Assembly: GCA_016617855.1 (NCBI GenBank)
Contig: JAECUM010001807.1
Location: forward strand, 1-64,000
DNA length: 64,000 nucleotides
DNA from: Megalonaias nervosa
Taxonomy: Eukaryota > Mollusca > Bivalvia > Unionida > Unionidae
Direction of reading: 5' to 3'
Below are positions 42,601 through 57,600 of the stretch, piece after piece. Made by a program: the position numbers and the translations under genes. The notes below the pieces were generated by a model that did not search any database, was not told the origin of the DNA, and worked only from the letters and a program-made list of their open reading frames with translations. Position 1 is the first letter of the stretch, and the number at the start of each line of letters is the position of its first letter.

Positions 42601-45600
42601 TATTTTAAAAGAGAATGGACATCATGCATAAGGCTTTAGAAATAAATTCCTTCAAGCTAAAACAACAGAAAGAAGGGAAATAATTAAAGAGAAGGAATCA
42701 ATGAACTTGTACAATATCTAAATTATACAACTATTCTATTTTTTATTTTTGGCATTAAAAAAAAAAAAACAGTAAAAACTTTTGAATATTAGCATGATTT
42801 CAAAATATATCTGTCTCTTGAACTCTCAAGATTTTATAATTTTCACAACCAAGAATGTCATGAAACTCATCTTCAATAACCTTCAACCAACATCATGATC
42901 ATTACCATAGCTGCAAAGCAGGAGCAGTAGTACACACAATATTAGTTGTAACATTAATATCGCTGTGAATTCATTTATTTTGAGGGGAATGTCAATTTTT
43001 GTGACTTGGAGGAAAATGACATTTTGTCTAACTTGAATTCATGGATTAATGAAACAGCTTATACTGTTTCCATAGTAGAATTACTGTCCATACCTGCTTA
43101 TTAAGTTGAGTCCAACTGCAAACAACAAAGACCATAATCTGCATTATTAGAATCAACCTGTAGACCAAAATATACACTGTCTATGCTACTGATTACTCCA
43201 AACAAACTGCACAGACCCAGATACCAGTGCATAATGCACTGGCATCTCTGGGTTTGTGCAGTTTGCAGTTGGACTCGACTTATATGCTAGTATGTACAGT
43301 ACTGTTAGCTGGGTCTTTAAATTCATGGTTAGTAGCCACCATAAAATTCATATTTGTACCCCACAGAAAACAGTGAGTATACTGAACGCTTGTACATAGT
43401 GGGACGGTGTTTATACCAAATCTGCTGAAATATTGTTTCTTATATTTAATGGATAACAATAACTGTTAAAAAACAACAAATGATACCCCCAGTGTTTTCA
43501 ATAGAAGATCCTTTTATCTCTAATACAGTTTTGGATTAGCATAGACTATTTTATTTTTAAAAAGAATCTGAGAAATTTTATTTTCCCTTATCTGTAAACT
43601 AAGGCACATCTTGAACAAGTTTTTCATGAGTGAGAACAGTATCACATAAAGATATCAGTAACATGCACATATTGTGCAACATGGATGCAAAATGGTTCAC
43701 ATCAATAAACTCTGAAACAAGAGCCACTCAATGGGACTGATGTTCAAAAAGAATTTTTAGGATTTATTGGCAAGACCATTTCTTCCTTCTAACAGCTGAT
43801 TGTTTAAACCACCTCTGATATTCTTAAGCAATAACAAGATGTTTAATTAGCTGATGTGGTGGATATTTTGTATGTCAGATTGGCAACACTTTCATTCAGA
43901 ACCACCAAGACATCGTAAGAAGTCTGCTTGTGTAAAACCCATGCTGACATGACCTTCCATTTTGGGATGATAACAAGATGTTCAAGAAGGCTACCACAGT
44001 GGCCATATTACATATCAGATTAGTCCCATTTCAATTTAAGACCAACCAGACATCACAAGAAGTCTTTTGATGAAAGCTCAGTATCAATATATGATCAGTC
44101 ATCTAGGAAAAGTTGCAATAACAAGATTTTTAAGATGGTCACTTTGGTAGCCATTTTGGAAGTCATTTGATCGACACAACTTTCATTTATAACTAACTAG
44201 ATGTCACAAGAAGTCTCTCAGTGAAAACTCCTTTCCAAATCATCAAATATAATTATACAATTGAAAGCTCTGTAATATGTGATAAATGGACTCTTATATT
44301 TCTTATCCATTCGGCAAGCAATAAATAAAAACTCACTGATAAATACTATGTACAGCATGCTGCAAGGAGCCAGTTACATGACTCATAAAACACTTGTCTT
44401 AATTTTTAATAACAATGATCCCCTTTGTAAAAGGCTACCACACCCACCCCACTTCTGCATTGATACGGTGGGATTTTTGGCATGGTAGACTCTTGTAATG
44501 GGAACAAAATGGTAAAACAGTTCTATTTTGGCACACACTAAGGTGACCTATCTCATGAGTGGCCTCATAACAAGGGGTCTACTTTATAACTTTCCCATGT
44601 ACAGTTAGTGTCGAACCTACCTGGTTAAGTTTATGACCCATCTCCTCCTCTAGCTGTCTTTTGATGTTGTCTTTTTCCTCACACACCTTGACATACTCCT
44701 CCTTCACCTTCATCAACTCCTCCTCAGTTGCCTCCAATTCTTGTCTGAAATAGATGCAAGTAATCAATACAAGTCAGATAGAACTTAAATTGTGTACCAA
44801 CTAATTCCTGAGGAAATGAAAATGGACCATTTACTCAAGACTCAGGAGTAAAATAATGTTATGTATATTTAATCTGCTTTGTTTGCTTGTTAGTTTTATT
44901 TTAATTTTTTTAATTTCATTACATGCTATTGTAATGTATTATTGTATATTGGACTTGACCTTGTCCAAAATTGAGTTCATTTCTGCTTGACCTAAATTGA
45001 CTTTTTGTATTTTATTCTGTGTAAACGACTAATACATAGCTAAATTATTCTCTATGTGTACAGCAGTAAATATGTTTATTTGGGTCTAGGTCTTGGAATT
45101 TCCTTAATGTATTTTACATAATCCAGGTTATGCTTTTTATTTTGTTGTTGTTGTTGTTACTGTAGGGTTTTTAACACCATTTTTCAGCACAAGATAGGCT
45201 ATGCATGGCGGTGAGTGTAACTGGTGGAGGAAGAACCCTGGAAAACCCCGTGAAGAACCACCGACCCACAAGAAGCTACTGGCAGGCTTTCTCACGTACC
45301 CACATTAGCCGAGCCTGAGACTTGAACTCAAGCAGATAGAGGTGAGATGGAAGTGATCTGTAATGGTGAGTGCTTTAGACCACTCAGGGCCCGTTTTATT
45401 TTGTAAACATCTGGATCATTCTAGGTTATTTTCCATTAGGTAATAGTTTTTTTGTTAGAAAATGCTAATTGTGACCTGAGGTCAAGTAGAGAACTATATA
45501 ATCTTGTAACTGAGAGGATTTTTTCAGTTGTGCTTTAAGCCTAGCACTTTTAAACCATATTATATGTTGTGTCCAACATTTCATTTTTGGGTTGGAAAAT

Positions 45601-48600
45601 GAATATCTTCAAATTATTTAATTCAAGTGATTATTTTCTCTGGAAATACAAGAATGCTCTGATAAAATTCTTGGATAGAGACATTCACTGGAATTTACAA
45701 TGAATTCAAACCTGGAATTATATTACTGTGATTCAATAAAAGACTGTTGACACATTTACACTCTCTAAGCTACCAAAGACACATCATCACCTTCAGTTTT
45801 TGGATTTATTCTGGACTTCTACTGAATTTTATTCAGGACTTTTAAATTATTATGACTCATGTCTGTCATTCTTGGATTATTTTGAGATTTAATTCGCAAT
45901 ACAGTACATTATTTTTTCTCATTTTCACTTTGTATTCTAGAGAAATAGATTATTTGTTGAAATTTACAAAGCTTGTTGCTTTTCACTCTTTTCTGTTACT
46001 TATTTTAAGACCACAGACTCATAACAATGACAACAAAAAAACAACAAAAAACAGTGAAACTTATGTGAAAATGATTATTCTCAATAGGCTGTTCTGAGTG
46101 GCCAGCTGCTCTGTATAATGTGAATTTGTGTACTTTTGTGATCATCATGGTTTGCAAAAAAAGAAGACATTTTTGGCAGGACTTAAATTAGAGGATATTC
46201 ATCAGATGGGAAAGGGGCAATCTTAACATCCTCTGCCATTTGCATCACATACTAGAAAATATTTTTGATGTAAATGGTGGCCATCTTGAACTGCCATCAA
46301 TCACATGGTTGTTATTACGTAATAACTTCACTGATGTAATAATGATTTGATGAGGTGTCATCATTTTCTAAGAATCAAAGTTATTTTCATTCAAACAAAA
46401 AGAAATGAGATTTTATAACTGAGGAAAGGAGATCACATCATCTTCAGAGATGGGTCTTTAATTTCAAGGCTGTGAACCATGGTATCTATTACAACAGGCA
46501 TCCCACAAACAATGGCAAATTCAAAATATGTATCAAAATCTAATGAAATTTTTATTTCTTTTTTCAAATTTATATTAATGTCTTATGTATATAAAATTAT
46601 TAGTAATTTATTAGTGATATGATGGAATATACGCTGAAATAATTTTGACATACCGAGATTTTAATTTTCGAGGGTATCAAATTCTATGCATTTGTAACCA
46701 AAACATTTTCTCTGCTATTTTATTGTAACGACTGGGGTTATGGGTTCATTTGTTCCCTCTGAAGGATAATTATTTACTGGGTTTCTAATGACATTTGAGC
46801 AGCCATAAATTTTACAAAAACTGGTATTCCAGGAATAAGAGTAAATTCAGTATTTCAATCATAACTTCTTATGTGATTAATTTTTAAGACAAGACTGCTA
46901 ACTCATGTTCTATGAAATGCATTACAGATTATAAAAGGTTCTTATTCATAGATATTAATTATTTATTTTTACCTAAGTTTACTACATTCATTTTCATATC
47001 TGTTGATGATCCTTGATCTCTCAACATCAAACTCTAGGGTCAACTCTTGACGAAGCTGCTCTCGTGATGTCTCACTAACCTGTTCACATGCTCTCTGCAC
47101 TCTGAAAAAAATAAGCAAAGAACAAATGAATCAACACTTAGACCACTGCATAAACTATTTGCTCTTTCTAATGAACTATATCTATATAACATTATCTAAG
47201 GTCACAGACCATTCAGGGTGGAACAGTCTCAATTCAAAACAGATTCTGGCAGTTACATTCCAATTTAAGCACATTTTTATGTTGGCAGGTAAGGGGAGGA
47301 AACATCATGATTTCATGCATTTATACTCTTCTAATGGCAAACCTGAATGAACATTCCTTTGATTCTTATGTATTTTACCTCCCGCAGCATCTTGAACTGC
47401 ATAAAGGGACATAACTAAAGGGACATTACTCATACATGTATATCTCTTATCCAGAGCAGCTGAGAAGGAAAAGAACATTAGTCAAAACAAAAACTGATTT
47501 ACCTCCTTTTGCCATAACATATTGCTATCTTTATCACAGAAATAATTTTGTAATAAAAAACATGTAACTTTAATTTAAGTCCATGGCTTGATACCACAGA
47601 CTGAGAAAAAAGACCCTTCACCAATGTGATGTATTAGTGTGACAACATTGTCAACCCTAGTCTAATATAATATATTAAGTAAAAGTTGCTGAAAATACAT
47701 CAGTCATGATATTGAGTTACAATATATAATTCTGGAAAGCAGACTTAATTATTTCTGAATATTAACTACTCAAGAAATGTTAATAAAGAAAACCTTGACA
47801 TGAGTACATTTGTGCAGGTTACATTGGATATAAACATGTTTAATTAACAGTCAGACACAAGTGACTGATTAAATGATTAATAGATAGATTGATAGTTTGA
47901 TTGATAAAACTGAAAAAAAGAACATATCTCTTGGTGGAAGGCTAGGTGGAGGGTATGATAAACCATGTTTGAAGGAAATTTAATTGAATGGACATTTTAC
48001 CCAGTTGTATACCTCAAGACTTTTAAGTGACCTAAATTGGTAGCCACAAACAAGGTAACTAAAAAGAGCAAAATCTTTATCCAGAATATTTGAATTGTTA
48101 TCCATGACCAAACTCATGTTCTATTTACAAGTTTAGACCCCCCAAAAAAAAATATGCAATAGAAACAGGCTCAAATATTTGTTTAAATTATAGGTTAGGA
48201 GGAAGGTCTGAAAGACATAAAATTATGCCTAGCCTTTGTAGTGGAGAAAATTTATAAAAAATTTTAAACAATCTGAGTAGCCATTTCATGATCAGCTGAT
48301 TACAAGCTAAATTACAGTTTAATTATCCTGCTGATCAACTTTTAAATTTCTGTAACATTTTGTGTTATAATGTTGCATTGGCTTAGCCTTGTGCTCTTAA
48401 TTTTGAGCTGACTACTTCAGTAGAGAACAAGACAGATGCTGAACACAAAGTATCCGAAGCCCCCTATGAAATAAAGCAGGAATTCTTTCTTTCTGACTAA
48501 ACACTCCATACATCTAACTTAAAATACTGATATAGAGTGAAAGTATTTAAGACATAAAGATCATATATATCTAATGTACAAGTATACAGACATCTACAAC

Positions 48601-51600
48601 AATGGACTGTGCCTGGCATTGATAAGAATGAAATCATGTAGCACATTTAAAGAGTAATTTGTTCCAGCTACTTATAATATGAGAATTTAAATGAATGTCA
48701 TAGTTCCACAGAGATTTCAACATACAGTTCTTAATATTACATATTCTTGTCATCATTGAGAACATGTACTTTTTCATTATTTCAACAAAACTGAATAAGT
48801 TATAATTTACAAACATGTTGGAGGCATGGTTCCATCTTAGAAGGTTTAACAGAAAACAAATTATTATTGTAACTAATAATACGGGTTTTTTCATACATTC
48901 AAAAAAGTTTGTCCACAAAGGAGCACAATACACTGTGCAGTAATAAGATTTGAATAATCTAATTTTGATATTCAATGAACAATTCTTAAATTTACATAGA
49001 AACATGTTTCTTTGAGAACACACAGATCGGTAATGTCTCATCATATCTTCATCATCTATCCGATTAGATTTTAAGATATGGCCCAAATACGTACAACTGT
49101 TGACATTCGTAAGAGCATGGCCATTAATGATATACAGGGAAGAAGATGGTAATTTGAAAGAAGCTGACTGAAAGACGATGCACACAGATTTTTGTGTATT
49201 ATAGATGATATCAAACGCTAATGCGTATTGTTCACATATCTTTAATAATTTCCTTAAATCTGTGATAGACAGACTTATCAATGACAAATCATCACAAAAC
49301 TAAAATTATTAAGAAATGACATATTTGTTGGCAGATGTATCCCCACGTGACACTGACCCAGTTTACAATTTAACTTGTCTATGTATATATTAAATAACAA
49401 TGTGGAAATAACACCACCTTTCCTCACCCCACTGGTTACATGGAAAGGGCCGGATATTTACACTTCCCCAGCACACATAGTATAACTGTTTGCCATACCA
49501 GTTAACTAAAGTTTGAACTATGTAGATGGGTATTTGAATATCAAGCAATTTCTAAAGAGTGTCCAATGACTTACCCTATCAAATGCCTTACTAGTATCTA
49601 AAAAGCATGCAAACACTAGGCTGCCATGTTCTACATAATAGCTGACAGTTTCCTTAAAGGCACAGAGGCATAAATCTGTTGAATGCTGCTTTTTGAAACC
49701 AAACTAATTATCGGACATTGTGACTTAACATCTGTGTAGTATGATGCATTCAAATATTTTTGAAATAATTGCCATAAGAGCTATAGTTCTATAGTTATTC
49801 TTGTCTGTCACATTACCAATCTTGCTTTTCAGTAGCGGTAAAATTGTGACTTTTGTGAAATCATCTGGAACAAAGTTATGCACAAACACACAATCAAATA
49901 AAATCATCTAAAGGGCAGGTAATCTGGTATCTGAAAATTTAAAATGTTCCACATATAAAAAATCTGATCCTGGACATTTATCTCCTCTTTGTCTTGCTAT
50001 TGCACGTTGAATCTCAGATAGTGTAATTACTTTAATACAAGCTGAAGGGGTATTCAATGCTGAAAGAACACTACTTATTCGATTTGTTTTTAACACTGTT
50101 GAGTAAGCTGACTATTGACCCAATCACTTTCACAGAAGGACATAAAACAGAAGAAATAATTTTATTTTTTTTGGACTGGTATACAGAGTTTCTATCAGTA
50201 GTTGGGATGCATGGAAGGTACTTTTAATGTGGATTAGTCACCTACAGATGCAATTTAGAATTTTGAATCATTTTATTATTAACTCTTTGAATAATCAGAT
50301 TATACTGGCATATTACAGGTAAAACCCGTTATAACAAGATTCGTTATAACATGATTCTGCTTATAACGTGATGGCAGAATGGTTCCCATTTTTTAATTTA
50401 AGGTGACCTCTCTTTTTAACATCCTAAATACATGCTCTTGGAAAAGCCAATTATTTGTATCCCTAGCAAATTTTTAATCCCAGCACTGCATTTAATGTTG
50501 CCTTAACTTCGCCTTGCACCGTTTCCATCATATTGGCATGCATGCAATTCAGAACTGAAGTATATTTGATGTCTGATGAAACCCGGTGAACAAAACAATA
50601 TATGATCAAGACATTAGTTAAAACTGATGACATTGAAATTTCAATGCACATTTTCTATGGGGAAGTTTTTTGACAAATTTGTTAATGTGATCCCACGTAT
50701 ATCTCAATGCTATTCTTTGACCCGGAGCATCGCATTATAACGGGTTTTACCTGTATTTTTTAAAAAAATGCCTTACCTGTCTATCATATATGATTACATG
50801 AAACAGCCCTCATTCATTAATTTGATTTATACATTAAGATACTTTGTGTCACTAGTGTATGCCAGTAAAATCCTCATAATACATCACCATCATGACCCAA
50901 GTGCATGCCAACAAGGTCCCTATAATCCCTTATCACTGTGACCCCTAGAATATGTAACATGGTTCCCATAATATATCACCATCATGACTCAAGTGCATGC
51001 CAACAAGGCCCCTATAATCCCTTATCACTGTGACCCTAGAGTATGTAACATGGTTCCCATAATACATCACCATCATGACTCAAGTGCATGCCAACAAGGT
51101 TCTTATAATCTCTTATCACTGTGACCCTAGAGTATGTAACATGATTCCCATAATACATCACCATCAGGACTCAAGTGCATGCCAACAAGGTCCCTATAAT
51201 CCCTCATCACCATTGAGTACTAGAGTATGCCAACATGGTTCCCACAATTCTTGACCATCATGACCCTACTGTATACCAACAAGGTCCCCATAATAATTCA
51301 CCATCATGACACAGTGTATGATACAAAGGTCCCCATAATACTTCACCATCATAACACTAGTGTATGCCAACAAGGTCCCCATAATATTTTACCATCATGA
51401 TGCAAGTGTATGCCAACAAGGTCCCCATAATCCACTGCCATCAAGACCCTATTGTATACCAACAAGGTCCCCATAATAATTCAACATCTTGACACTAGTG
51501 TGTGGCAACAAGGTCCCCATAATACTTCACCATCATGACACTAATTTATGGCAATCAGGTCCCCATAATAATTCATCATCATAACACTAGTGTGTGGCAA

Positions 51601-54600
51601 CAAGATCCCCATAATACTTCAGCAGAAACTGAGATATTTAATTATATGATGTACATTGTTTTCAGTTTCAGTAATTCTATAAATTAAACAAAATCTTAAT
51701 TAACTGACTAAAGCACTAGTGAAAGTAATTACAAAGACATATAGCCTAGAAAAATCTCACTCACTACAAAAAAAAAATAAAAAAATAAAAATATATTTAA
51801 AAATAAAAGAAAAGAAACTGAATAGTATATAATGTCTATGGTAAATTATATTCATGTTAGAAATAAACATACAAGGATGCAAAACTCAAAGAATCCTCAG
51901 TGTCAGTTAATGCAGCAGACTTACTTTTATCCCATGAAAGAGAAAAAAGGCTCAGCTTATATTTTATGCAAGCAAGCTAAGGATAGTCAACAAATAAATT
52001 CCCAAATTTTTCTCCCTAGCCAGTCAATATCTACAGAACAATTTCAGTGTAAGAGTGACTAAGAACATATATTAATAATTATGTTGTAAGGTCAGATAAA
52101 TTTATGCCACAATATTTTTAATTCCGCCAGGAGACACTACAGCTAAACCACCAAATCAGAGAATTACAAATCTCACCTTCTTTCATACACAGGGTATGTG
52201 TACAGTCCAAAACAATTACTGTAAATAAGAACCCAATTGTTACCTCCAGAAGATAAAATCCTCAGTAAATAATTTATCTTTTTTCTATCTCTATTTTTCT
52301 TTCGATCTGTTATTGGTTTATTAAGTGTTTCATTAATTAGATCATTACATTACTTTGCTATATCATTTCATATAAACTGAGATCAGTGTTGAGTTAATGC
52401 AAAATCAAAGAAATTTTTTCAATAATGCATGGTTTTGACAATAACATTTCCTATTAGAGGAAAAATCTTCACAGTATTACAGTGAATGCACTGAAATTGC
52501 CTGTCATTGCCTTTCTAAAGCCATGCACAAATTTAAGACCCACTGTCACACTAACCTAATTCTTTTTATAAACAGTTTAATTTTGAAATCTTGCTACATA
52601 TACAAGTAAGGTGTCAGTTAGATTTAGCAAAAAATAGTTTGACCACAAAGACAACAACACTGCACATAAAATGTATACAAATTTGGGCAAGTTTATGTGC
52701 TCAAGGTTGAGAAAAGCTGACTATATGGGTGGGAAACGATCAAACTTGCTCAAGCTAGTTTATGAAACCAAAATTAAAAAACTGGATTTGTGTTTGCAAT
52801 AGTCTGAAGTCAAAAATGTCCAAGTTTACAAAGGTTCAAAAATATATTAAACTATGGAGAAATGCTTTAATGACCTGAAAATTTGATTTTGTTGTTTGTG
52901 TATGCATCCAAAGATGCTTTTAAATTTCATTTGTCTCCATCAAGTAGCTTTTGCACAACTTTATTAACAAGCCTAAAAAGCACCCAGATGGAGGGAGAAG
53001 ACCAATTCAATATGTCCCACTGGAAGCTGTGGGGATGCAGTAAATTACATAATGCAAAGTGAGCATTAAACCACTCTGCTAGCCATGAATTTTTCAAAGC
53101 TTACCGTTCTATGGCCACACGTTTATCCTGATCATATTCTTTAACCATATCAGATATCTGCTTGTTCAATTCCTGGTTGATTTCTGTTAATCTCTCCTCA
53201 CTAGCTGCTACCTCCTCTAATCTTTTCTTCATCTCCTGGTGAACGAGAAGATTCGAGAAAATGTCAGCAAAAAACCTAAATCTAAGGCTCCAAATGGATT
53301 TGCAAAAATCCCCATGTGCTCAACTAGTTATATTAAATGCTCAGTAATGTCACAATGATGTTAAAGCACATTAAATATACAGTATGAGACATTCAAAAGC
53401 AAGCATGATGGTGATAGGGTAGTCTAAGGAGGTGGCCATAAAAACAATTATAACAAAGCAGACAACCATCTTAAAAGTTATTTTGGTTTTTTGTTTGCGA
53501 TCTTTTTAATAGCTAACTTGTCTGAGCCAATATCTAGTTATTATGCAGGTATAACAACGTTTTTATTTTCCTAACTCTACACCTACAATCTATGGATCAG
53601 TTTCAACATTACAAGCAAGATAAGCTTAACTTTAATCAGCTTGTAAAAAAATTACAAGTGAATCACTGATTGCTTACAACATGATCCTCAGTGTTGGACA
53701 CCATGGGCTGGAGACATTTTATGCCCAGTCCTCCAAATATGCACACACAAAGTTTCAAAATGACAAAGAAAACTATTACACACTTAATGCACAAGTAGTA
53801 TTTAAAAAACAGAAGACATAATCTTAGTTGCCTAGATAATTCTGCCACATTAACTTTGACATGTGCATTGTACTACCATCTTCTCCTTGGACACAAATAG
53901 TATTGCTATAAATGTTTAAGGTATTCAAGTAACCCATTAGACATTTACATGTTGGAATATCATCTTTGCCTGGAAAGTGATGCAATTTGGAATAATTCAT
54001 TTTGGATCACGCTCTCATTTGACTTTGCTGTTTACTCATTATCTAGCAATGTTTAATATAATAATTCCCATTTTTCCAAATTATTTTCTTTCCAAACTAA
54101 TAATTATTGATTAAATGCCAAAATATAAAATTGTGCATGTTTCTCACTGCAAGGATTTCATCCCTTTTGTCATTAATTTAACCACAAAAATGCATTACAC
54201 AATTGTGGCTGTCAGTGATTTTGCATCGCAACTCAGCATACTACCACAAACTCTGAATGTGATTGTCAAAAGTATTGTTTTAAAATGAAAATTAACTGCC
54301 ATCTGAAAGGTTTAGCACATGTAGTGATGCTGACCATTGCTTGAGTCAACACAGATGTGGACCGATATGCACTAAAGGAAAATAGTAAGCAAATTTAAAA
54401 AAGAAAAAATTGCTTGATGAAAAAGCCCACCCTGAGGATGCAGTTTTAGTATTGCCTGATGAAAAGCACGCACAGAGGATGCAAAGGAGTTTAATTTTTA
54501 CCTGATAAAAAAGCCAACATGAAAAAAAACAGGAGCTTTAGTTTTTGCCTGATGAAAAAGAACGCAGAGAGGAAGCACAGGATAGTCTTGTTTATACCAG

Positions 54601-57600
54601 ATGAAAGGGCCTGCCTTGAAGATGCACAGGAGTTTTACTTTTGCCTGATGATAAAGCCCACTGGCAGACAAACAGGAGTTCTATTCTTTGCCTGATGAAA
54701 AAGCCCACCTGAGGATGCACAGGAGTCAAAATTTGGAGGACATAAGACAAACATTGCAGGAAACTTGCACCCTGTGATCATTGTGCAATGCTGCATTCTG
54801 TAATACAAAGTTGCTAAATATGCCTGTCTACACTTCCATATCTAAGTTAAAATGATTTTGTTCCTACCAAATATATTAATAAAATTTAAACTCGGAGCTA
54901 TTTCTCTGAAATAATCTAAAACACAAATACAGCTGTTGGTGGGAGATTTTCATCAATATGAAACAATGGATGCTGATAACTAACCTATGCACTGAGTGCT
55001 TTAGTAATCATATAAACTTGGTGTACTGGATTACATATCTCTAAAGTATTTTCACTGTTATCATGTACTATCATGTCAATCATGCAAGGAACACCTGGAA
55101 AATGCCTGCATCACATCACTGATATTGACCAAATTCAAATGGAGTTAAATATGCTTTTATTAAATTACTTACCCAATTAAATACATTCGAAGTACAGCCA
55201 CTATGTTGAAAATTCAATCCTCCTAAATTAAATAAACATTCTAGACGACTTTAGGCTGGTTTTGGCAAAATTAAAGTCAAAATGAAAGTGCTAAATGGTC
55301 ATCTGTTTGCCAAGAAAAAAGTCAGACAAAAGTGGTCTTCCCTTGCATAGAGGGCTTGGTATCAAGTCCTTTCAACTGACAGCATTTACTGGAGTAGATA
55401 TGCATGTTTATCTATGGATACACTGCAGGGAGGGCTTATGAGGGTGTGCATGTATTATGATTAAGTGAATATAATCAAAGAACCATATTTTACTCTAAAA
55501 ATTGGTTTCTTCTTTAAATGTTACTTGCTTTTTTATGTGTAGCCTTTTGACTACAATTGGAGATAACTTCCTGAAAAGCCAAAGGAGGGATTTATCTATT
55601 TGTGATACTAGGGATTTTTGGGGAGAGATGTTCTGCTCATACCAATGGGAGAAAACTCTCATTTCTCTTTACAGGCATTCAAAAGTTGTGGGCCTTCAGT
55701 TGTGGATAAGGCACAGTGTTCCTCTGAATCTTCACTACTCGATCCTGGAGATCTTTGATGCCCAATTCTTCCTAACTGAGAAGTGCAGAAATCATAGTCA
55801 AGAACATAACTTGTCCTTGCCTGTAACATCTAATCCTTTGGAAGGATTTGTCTATCCTATACCTATTTGACTACTTGTTACAACTTCTAGTCCTTTGGAA
55901 GGATTTGTCTATCCTATACCTATTTGACTACATGTTACAACTTTGGAAGGATTTGTCTATCCTATACATATCTGACTACATGTTACAACTTCTAGTCCTT
56001 TGGAAGGATTTGTCTATCCTATACCTATCTGACTACATGTTACAACTTCTAGTCCTTTGGAAGGATTTGTCTATCCTATACCTATTTGACTACATGTTAC
56101 AACTTCTAATCCTCTGGAAGGATTTGTCTATCCTATACTTATTTGACTACATGTTACAACTTTTAGTCCTTTGGAAGGATTTGTCTATCCTATACCTAAA
56201 TGACTACATGTTACAACTTTTAGTCCTTTGGAAGGACTTGTCTGTCCTATACCTATTTGACTACATGTTACAACTTCTAATCCTTTGGAAGGATTTGTCT
56301 ATCCTATACCTACTTGACTACATGTTACAACTTCTAGTCCTTTGGAAGGATTTGTCTATCCTATACCTATTTGACTACATGTTACAACTTCTAATCCTCT
56401 GGAAGGATTTGTCTATCCTATACCTATTTGACTACATGTTACAACTTTGGAAGGATTTGTCTATCCTATACCTATATGACTACATGTTACAACTTTTCTT
56501 ACCTCCAGGTCTTCTAGCAGAATCTGTTTTTCTCTCTTAAGGTTTTCTATATCCTTCTTCAGCCTGTTCTCTATCACATTCACCTTGTCTCCTGGTCTCA
56601 TACATTCCTCCAACTCTTGAATTCGTCGCTGAATATAAAATATAAATTTTCAGTCCTAAAAGATTTTGCATCTTTGTGCATAATTTTATGAATGAAGCTT
56701 ACAAGGGTCATCAATTAAATATTGGCATATTTATCTCTATCATCTTACAGACTAACTGTGAATACTGAATGATATGAGTATTGGAATGGGAAACAGCACT
56801 CTGCTTAAAAGTCAATAGGTCAAACTAGAAAAATAGATCATAGTTCACTACAAATTACTGAAAGATCATCATGATGAATGTATGCTATCAACAAACAAAT
56901 TCAGGATCCTGTCATGATGAATATATGCTAACAATGTAAACTCAAGATCTAGTCATGATGAATGTATGCTATCAACAGGAGTTTATGATATTGTCATGAT
57001 GAATGTATGCTATCAACACAAGTTCCAGATCTTGTCATCAGGAATGTATGCTATAAACAAAAATTCAAGATCAAGTCATAAAGAATGTATGCTATCAACA
57101 CAAATTCAAGATACTTTCTTGATGAATGTATGCTATCAACACAAGTACCTAATCGAGTCAAGGTGCTATTTAGTGAAAATAAGGGAATACTATAAATTCA
57201 TTTCTTTTCATGGGAATCAAATTCTTTGTTTTTGCACACAAAAAAGTCAATTTGATCTGTACTTAATTTTATGGATTGTTATAGGCATCTTATAGTTTCC
57301 CTAGAAGGAATGATTGTTCAAGTGGTATTGAAATTGTGGTCTGTAGCAACCTCGAAATCCACAAATACAGGTACCCACCCCCACTCCCACCCCCGAGTCC
57401 ATAAATACAGGTGCCCCATACTCCATAATACCAGTACCCCAAATTCCATCAATACCAGTACACCATGGAAAATAGTGAATTCAGTGCAGCTTTCACTGTA
57501 TACTGGTACTTCATGGAAAATAGTGAATTCACAGTGCGGTCTTTCCATTACATTGTACACCAGTACCCCATCGAAAATAGTAATTTCACAGTCTAATTTT

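Noticed and set aside
48634..49287. 217-codon frame as a host gene
   Set aside because: It is the C-terminal part of a LINE reverse transcriptase, continuous with other RT motifs upstream and interrupted by stops.
55848..56540. 230-codon plus-strand open frame made of 19-residue repeats
   Set aside because: It is the translation of a 57-bp minisatellite whose unit happens to be a multiple of three; it overlaps exon 5 antisense and has no independent start context or similarity.
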